The position numbers were made by a program, and so were the translations under genes. Positions 58,055 to 64,000 of a DNA stretch of 64,000 nt are shown here, in pieces. The stretch comes from Aphelocoma coerulescens (lineage: Eukaryota > Chordata > Aves > Passeriformes > Corvidae). Numbering within the stretch: position 1 is the stretch's first letter; the number at the start of each line of letters is the position of its first letter. A model generated the notes under the pieces. That model ran no database searches. It was given only the letters and a program-made list of their open reading frames with translations, and was not told where the DNA came from. The stretch covers positions 55,060,345-55,124,344 of the forward strand of contig NC_091015.1 in NCBI RefSeq assembly GCF_041296385.1, given 5' to 3'.

Positions 58055-61000
58055 ACTGCTTCTTAACCCCTAGTGGTTACAGCCTTACTGTCATCAAAGT
58101 TGGCAGGAGTTTTGCTACTGACTAAGTAAGAATCAAAGCTAGATTCTTTGCCTGGTAGCCAGTTGGTTTTTGGTTTTCTTCACAGCTGCAGGAAATTCCT
58201 CCTTCTGAGCTTTGGCTATATTCTCAAATCAGTGATTGGTTTACAAGAACTTTTCCCTTGGAAAAGCAGATTCCTTTCCTGAATTTTCTCTCTATAATAT
58301 AGTGACTGATAAAACAGTCCCCGTTTAAACGATGCCCAGCGTATCAAGTAAAATAGGCATCTTCAGTGCCAGCATCTGTCCTTGGTATGTCCCCTCTGAG
58401 CTGCCAACTTTCCAGTGGAACCTAAAAAGGCTCCAGTGTTTACTAATGGGTCACAGAAACTGCAGAAATAAAGTGATGAAAAATGTAATCTAAAAAGCTG
58501 AAGGCAAAGATTCTTGGTTCTGCTTGCCACCTCTATTAAATGGGAAGATGACTTTCTCTTGTTAAAACAGCTGATCTGTTAGTTCCATGCAAAGCAGCTG
58601 TTCCCATTTAACTGTAGTTTTTTTCAAAACTATCCAAAATTCACAGCTCTTTAGCTTAACATACTTCCCATATGTCAGGTCACCAACAGCTTTCTAGGTG
58701 ACTGGAATGAAAGGAATGGAAACTCACAGTTCTAGACCTTCTTCTTTACCTGCACCTCCCAAGAGGGTAATATTGAAAGAGTAGTGTAGCACTGGTACAG
58801 CAATGAAGCAAGGATAAATTAAGAAAGTTGACCCAGGAGTGTCTCTGACAGGAATGAGAAAGGAATTCTCCTATGGGACTGTTGAAACTCATGCCAAACA
58901 CACAGAAGTAATGTTTTCCAGTGGTGGGCTAGGAACTTCTATGTTTCTGTTCCATTATGCTAGTTTTGCTATGAATGACATCCAGGAACACTCCCTCATA
59001 GTTACTTTTGCTTGAAAGTTATTGTCAATCTGTAATTATATAGAAATTGAAGGATAAATATATCATTGTAGGTAGAAAAAACCACTCTCTCTCTTGGTCC
59101 ACTCAGTATCTAGGCAGATTTCTGCATGGCCTATGCTTCTATTTGTCATTTGTGGAGTGTGTAAAAAAAATCAATTTAGCACCCTGTAATAGGGCTTTCT
59201 CCTGCCAGCCTTGCATGGTGCTTTTTGGTCATGCTTGAATAAACTAAGAAATAAGAGGTGTTCTGCCCAGTTATAAAGTAATTTTAATAAAGTACCAGTG
59301 TTCTTGCCAAAACATGTAGATGTTGGCTACAGGTGGCTAGGCTGTGTTCATAAAACATTAGTTAAGCTATCTGGAAACCACAGCTTGAAGGCTGTAGATT
59401 AAAAAACCAGGGTGTTTTGGGCCTCCCAAAATGCAAGTACGAGATAAGAAAATTCAAGCACAGGATGGTAAAGGGCCTCAGGACCACAGACACAAAGCAC
59501 AGACTGTCAACCACAGATCACTAAAGAAATGAAGCCTTAGCAGTTGAGTCAATTGATTTTGTGGTTTACCTGCAATATAGGTAAAACCTATAACCTGCAG
59601 TAAAGTGAGATGTAAGACTGAACTGTGAGCCAACAAAGAAGGAGCAAGTTGACAGACTGATAGTGAACATGAAAAATGACCCCAAGCAGACCTTGACTGA
59701 GGAGGGGAAAACGTGCATCGTTGTTTTCCTGGCAAAGAGGAAGAAGAAATCCTTAATATTATCACTGTAGTCAAGGCAAAGAACTTAGGATGCTGACAAC
59801 TTACTACAACCAGCCATTGCTTTTCCTAAAGCCTGGTTTTATTGACTTTTGAACCCACTGGAAAGGGGAACATGAGACCAGAGAAAGGTATAGATAATAT
59901 TAACTTTGTGTATAGTAGTTCTCGTTATATCATTATTCAATTAGCTGCAGTTATTAGCTAATTTGGACAACAAATCTTAGCATGATTGTAGCCAGACTAA
60001 TAATAACAATTCTTTCATTTGCTAAGACTTTAATTCTTGGCTTTATGTTTATGGAGTGTTTCTTTAGTCCACTTAGATTGCATGGGATGTTTGGTTGGAA
60101 CCCTATGGACATACAGATAAAACTTGACTGGAACAATTAGTGGAGAAGGCAGGCAACAAAGCCTATGACCTGTGCTGCAACAGCCCAGCAAACCAGGAAT
60201 GGGTTTAGAACATGCCCAGCACTCAGAATGATCTTACCAACACCTAAAGATCATTGTGTAATGTAAAAGTCCCCAATTTTGTGAGCCTGGGCCTAAAACT
60301 GTTCTTTAGTACACAAATCAGATGGCTGGAAAAGTTATTGGAATACCACCCCAAAGTTGCTATACAGATGGACTCTTCTGTTAAGAACAAGCTCACAGAT
60401 GCAGTACATATCCAACAAATCTGTGTGAATCTGCTTCCAAAAGAACCTTGACATTTCTAGTAAAACTGAAGTGTTAGGAGTTGATGTCTGAATACATGAT
60501 TCTTTCTCCCTTGAAATGCAAAATGTTAATAAAAATTCACACAAGGGTCACTAAATGCTTACTAATTAGGAGAAAAGATTGCTGCAATCTTCTTGCACTG
60601 GACTCCTGGTAAGCACCTGCTTTAATGCTTACACACACTAACAAGAACCAGTGAGCACTATTTCGTTAACGCCTACGAACTTCAGGCAGTTCCCAGGGGA
60701 TTCACATGTGAATATTAATGAAGGAGGGGAAAAATAACAAGGTGTCCTGTTTCCAGTTTGCTTAGGCAGTGGCCTCTGGCAGCTACAGCGCTGGTATGCA
60801 GAGAAGTGACTGACCTTACTTGCCTCTTTTCCAATCACTTCTGCAAATAGTCCTTTTACCCAAGACACGCAAAGTGAGCTTGCGGTGTGTTCATTTCAAA
60901 ATGCAAGCAGGTTGTACCCCTGGTGGAACAGATACCCTTACATTTCAGGAAAGTTTGCATAGTTTGTTTTGTGCCAGGTTGTTTGCAGATGAACCATTTT

Positions 61001-62399
61001 CTCTTCTCCTCCCAACACATGCAGCTTTCAGAAGGCGTTTTATATGGAAAATGCTATGGGCAGGGGATGGGTGGATGTGGGGGTGAGGGTTAGACTGGAG
61101 CTTGGATAAAAGGGTTCTGTCTTTCTGAGCAGGAGTCATAGTCCACACCTAATTTGCAAACCAACTTTATTAAGGCAGCTTTGTTTAAAAGAATGTTGGA
61201 ACAAAACATTATTATTTTTTAGTTATGGAGCTGTAACAGTTCTAGTGGACAGAGTACAGATCAGGCATGATAAAACTTAGGCACAATACACTGGTTATCC
61301 AATTTGCTTTTCAGACCTTCGTGTCTACTGTGCTTCTTGAAAAGCTTTTTAGTCTTCAAATAAGTACATAATTCTTCTTCCCTCTGTTTTGATTGAGTGA
61401 AGACCCTTTATAATAGGCAAACTATGAGTAATTTTTTGATTGCTTTTAATGCATTTAAGGAAACCAGTGTGACCCTTGTTGCAGGAACCACATCTTTCTG
61501 CACACAATTCTGAGATTGTTCATGCTGCATGTGAAGGTTCAGTGAGACTGACTGTTCTGCACATTTTGTATGGCAGAAGGCTGCAGTATAGCTCTTTTTT
61601 TTTTTCGTTGTGCAGTCTCCTAGATCATTTCCGTTGCAGATGCAAATCCCTATTCATTGAGAATTTAGGCCAGTGGACAGCAGGCTTCCTTGCCACTTCT
61701 GCATGGCAAGTCCACAGACGGAAAGCCTGTCGTTAACTACATGTATCCTTTAGGAATAGGAATCTGTTGTCCCCGTTAGGAGTATCCAAGTCTTTCTGCA
61801 GTTTAGTATAAGCAGTCTATTGTTTCAAAACCATTCTCTGGCTTTGTGGGTACCTGCAATATATTTAGAATATGCTTTAGTTTAGGTGAGTTTTAATAAT
61901 TTTTTATCCAACACATCTCTCTTTTTGTTTTCAGCTACTTACATTACATTCAGTATGTCCCTTATGACCAGATTTTTTAAATTTTAGCCCCTCCATAGAT
62001 TAAGTTTTCTGAAAATCTGCTAACTGATTTTCATACTTACTTTGAAATAGTGAGTTTTAACCTCTGTGGTCTCTACTTTCAAGAGTATTTACTTCTGAAA
62101 ACCCTTTCCTTTTTTGTGAGATGAGGGTGAAGGCATTTTGTTGCAAAATACACGTATATATATCATGCCTGATAAATGCATCAACACTGAATGGAAATTT
62201 GTAACATTTAAATACATATAGTTGTGAGAAATGGTAGGAAAAGCCAGATGCATAGGGTAGTTTTTCTGCAGTTTTACACTGGCACTTCTACACTGAGGCC
62301 AACACCATCACTCTAGGGTAATTAGAAAATAGTTTTGCCCAGAGTTGGTTTGCTAGTTATTTGTTTGTTTCTAGTAGAGTGCAAACTACAACAGTTGCA

Positions 62400-62760
62400 G
62401 TGCAAACACAAAAGAAGCCGTGACTGATGCCTCTGAAGTGTGCGATCCAGGCCTATGCTTTTGACAGCCTTTTGCCTTACAAACAATATCAGTGTTGGTG
62501 GAAGACAACAGTCAACTGTAATTTATCCTTGTGTTTGGCTGTTGGGAGCCACTGCCTAATCTCTGGTGGCAGTGCCTTTTGTAAGTGCTGTCTGACTGGT
62601 TTCCGCCGAAGTGAGCCAGACTTACTAAATCACTCGGATAGTAATTTAGCGTGGCACATTTGGAATGGCGGGCTATTCATAAGCACTAATTAAGACAGCT
62701 CTGTTGGAGTATCTCATTATGCTGTGATGTCCAGCAAAGGAATTGCTGAGTACCTACAGC
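62400..62760. promoter_or_regulatory. Possible conserved non-coding element
   Basis: Balanced composition with clustered homeodomain- and TALE-like cores (TTTTGACAGC, ATTCATAA, CACTAATTAAGACAGC) and no repeat similarity. Impression only; no comparison could be made. Confidence 0.2.
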
Positions 62761-64000
62761 ATGTGAGACCCTCCTGGCAGGGCAGGGTCTAGAAGAGAGC
62801 ACTGGTTTGCAGTGTTATCCTCTGTTTGTTTGACTTTCCTTAGAACATCAATAATAGGTGGAGTAGAGATAAACTGAAGATGGATTGGAGCAAGTGAAAT
62901 GTATCTCAGTATCAGCAATTTAGAGTGTAGTTCTCTGATCCTCTTTCTTTATGTTCACTGCTAAACCACTACCAGTAATAAATCAGGATAACAGCTGAGT
63001 GTTAAATAGCCTGTCAAGCCGGCTGATTAGTCCACTGTGACTCTCTGTGGAGAGTGAAGAGCTCCACAGTATTTCTCATGGCTCACCAAGAAGAAAGAAG
63101 CCCAAGTCACCTGCATCACTTAGGTCACTCACTAAAAGGCATTTAGGGTCATGTCAGTCCCTCATGACTCACACCACTGACAATAAATTACACGCAATTA
63201 AATTATGTGTGACTGATAGAACTTGTATTACAATATTTTGGGTGCAAAGAGGTATTTCAGGTTCCAGGTGCTCTGGGATAATCATGTAGCTGTATAAAAT
63301 AGAAATAGTATTTCTTCAAAATCCTGTTTACTAAAACCAGTACTTACTGAGAATGTTCTGTGGTTATAATTTAGCCATATTTAATAGTTAAAACCAGTGT
63401 TTCCATTGTTGCTTCAAAATATCTGAAGAGCTCTACAACCTTTACAGATCTTTAGAAGCAAAAATTAGCTTCCTAGTTACAATAAGCATTTTTTTTCCTT
63501 TCTTGTGAAATTTGCTTCAGCAGAGACAGCACAATGTTTTTTTCACATTAGTTGTAACCCAAAACTATTCTCTAAGAAGCTCCTTAGGATTTTGAAAGAG
63601 AGTACATACTGAGATGAACAGCTGTGGAAAACTGCAGACGATAAAAATAATTAAGAGTCCCTTTTCACAAGCCCCCAGCAGATTGCACAGCCAAAACCAG
63701 CAGTATATTTTGATCTTTATGAATATTACCTACCTATTAAAAACAGATAGATGTCTTCTTAAACAGGATTTCAAATCAGTTCAAACTGATTTCCATTGTT
63801 TGCACTTTTTTACTTCTAGTATCTTAATTATCTCTAAATTTGCCTGCAATAATTTCAAGGTATCTGCAAGCTGCAGTATTTGACATACTCTAAGAAAAAA
63901 GGATTACCTCTGTTTTCCTTGATCTATAATAGAGTATTTAGAAAACATTGCAAATCCTCTCTGTGTTTTTCTGTCTCAGTATGCTACTGTTTTAGAAAGC

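Larger units (their letters stand above)
57606..64000. other. Intergenic DNA, no gene recognised
   Basis: I looked specifically for a BBS9 (PTHB1) first exon, the neighbour of RP9 in mammals, and did not find one. Two stretches, about 62400-62760 and 63000-63220, differ in texture from the surroundings and resemble conserved non-coding DNA. Otherwise nothing recognised. Confidence 0.5.

Noticed and set aside
51116..64000. BBS9 first exon expected right of RP9 from mammalian synteny
   Set aside because: No sequence encoding the PTHB1 N-terminus was found; the gene may begin beyond the window.

Overview
The window looks like bird nuclear DNA. It has split genes with GT-AG introns, two CpG-rich promoters and several 3'-end fragments of CR1 LINEs, the typical avian repeat. 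Gene content matches the vertebrate AVL9-KBTBD2-RP9 neighbourhood (human 7p14.3). I cannot name the species. No operons, CRISPR arrays, tRNA genes, rRNA genes or viral insertions were seen.

Layout. 1-6198 (+): the last six coding exons of AVL9, a late-secretory/DENN-related protein; its 5' part lies left of the window. A long candidate 3' UTR follows, with several AATAAA signals. 14.8-28.7 kb (-): KBTBD2, a BTB-BACK-Kelch adaptor of CUL3, with three coding exons that join into a complete 623-residue protein. The exon carrying the ATG also holds 5' UTR, and a CpG island at about 27.9-28.86 kb is the likely promoter. Two CR1 fragments (about 28.87-29.28 and 29.68-29.95 kb) sit next to that island. 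32.05-39.4 kb (+): an apparently intact homologue of Bucky ball/Velo1 (BUC), the germ-plasm/Balbiani-body organiser of fish and frog oocytes. I reconstruct it as five coding exons that splice in phase to 829 residues. 45.2-50.9 kb (-): complete RP9 (PAP-1), six coding exons, 245 residues, transcribed from a second CpG island at about 50.6-51.1 kb. 51.1-64 kb: no gene recognised. It holds three CR1 pieces, an AT microsatellite, an unexplained 29-bp repeat pair and two stretches that look like conserved non-coding DNA.

The four genes are independent units. AVL9 and KBTBD2 converge, KBTBD2 and BUC diverge, BUC and RP9 converge. The most notable item is the intact BUC gene, because this family is reported lost from some mammals and its function in birds is little known. 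A second item is an unexplained 261-codon open frame antisense to the last AVL9 intron.
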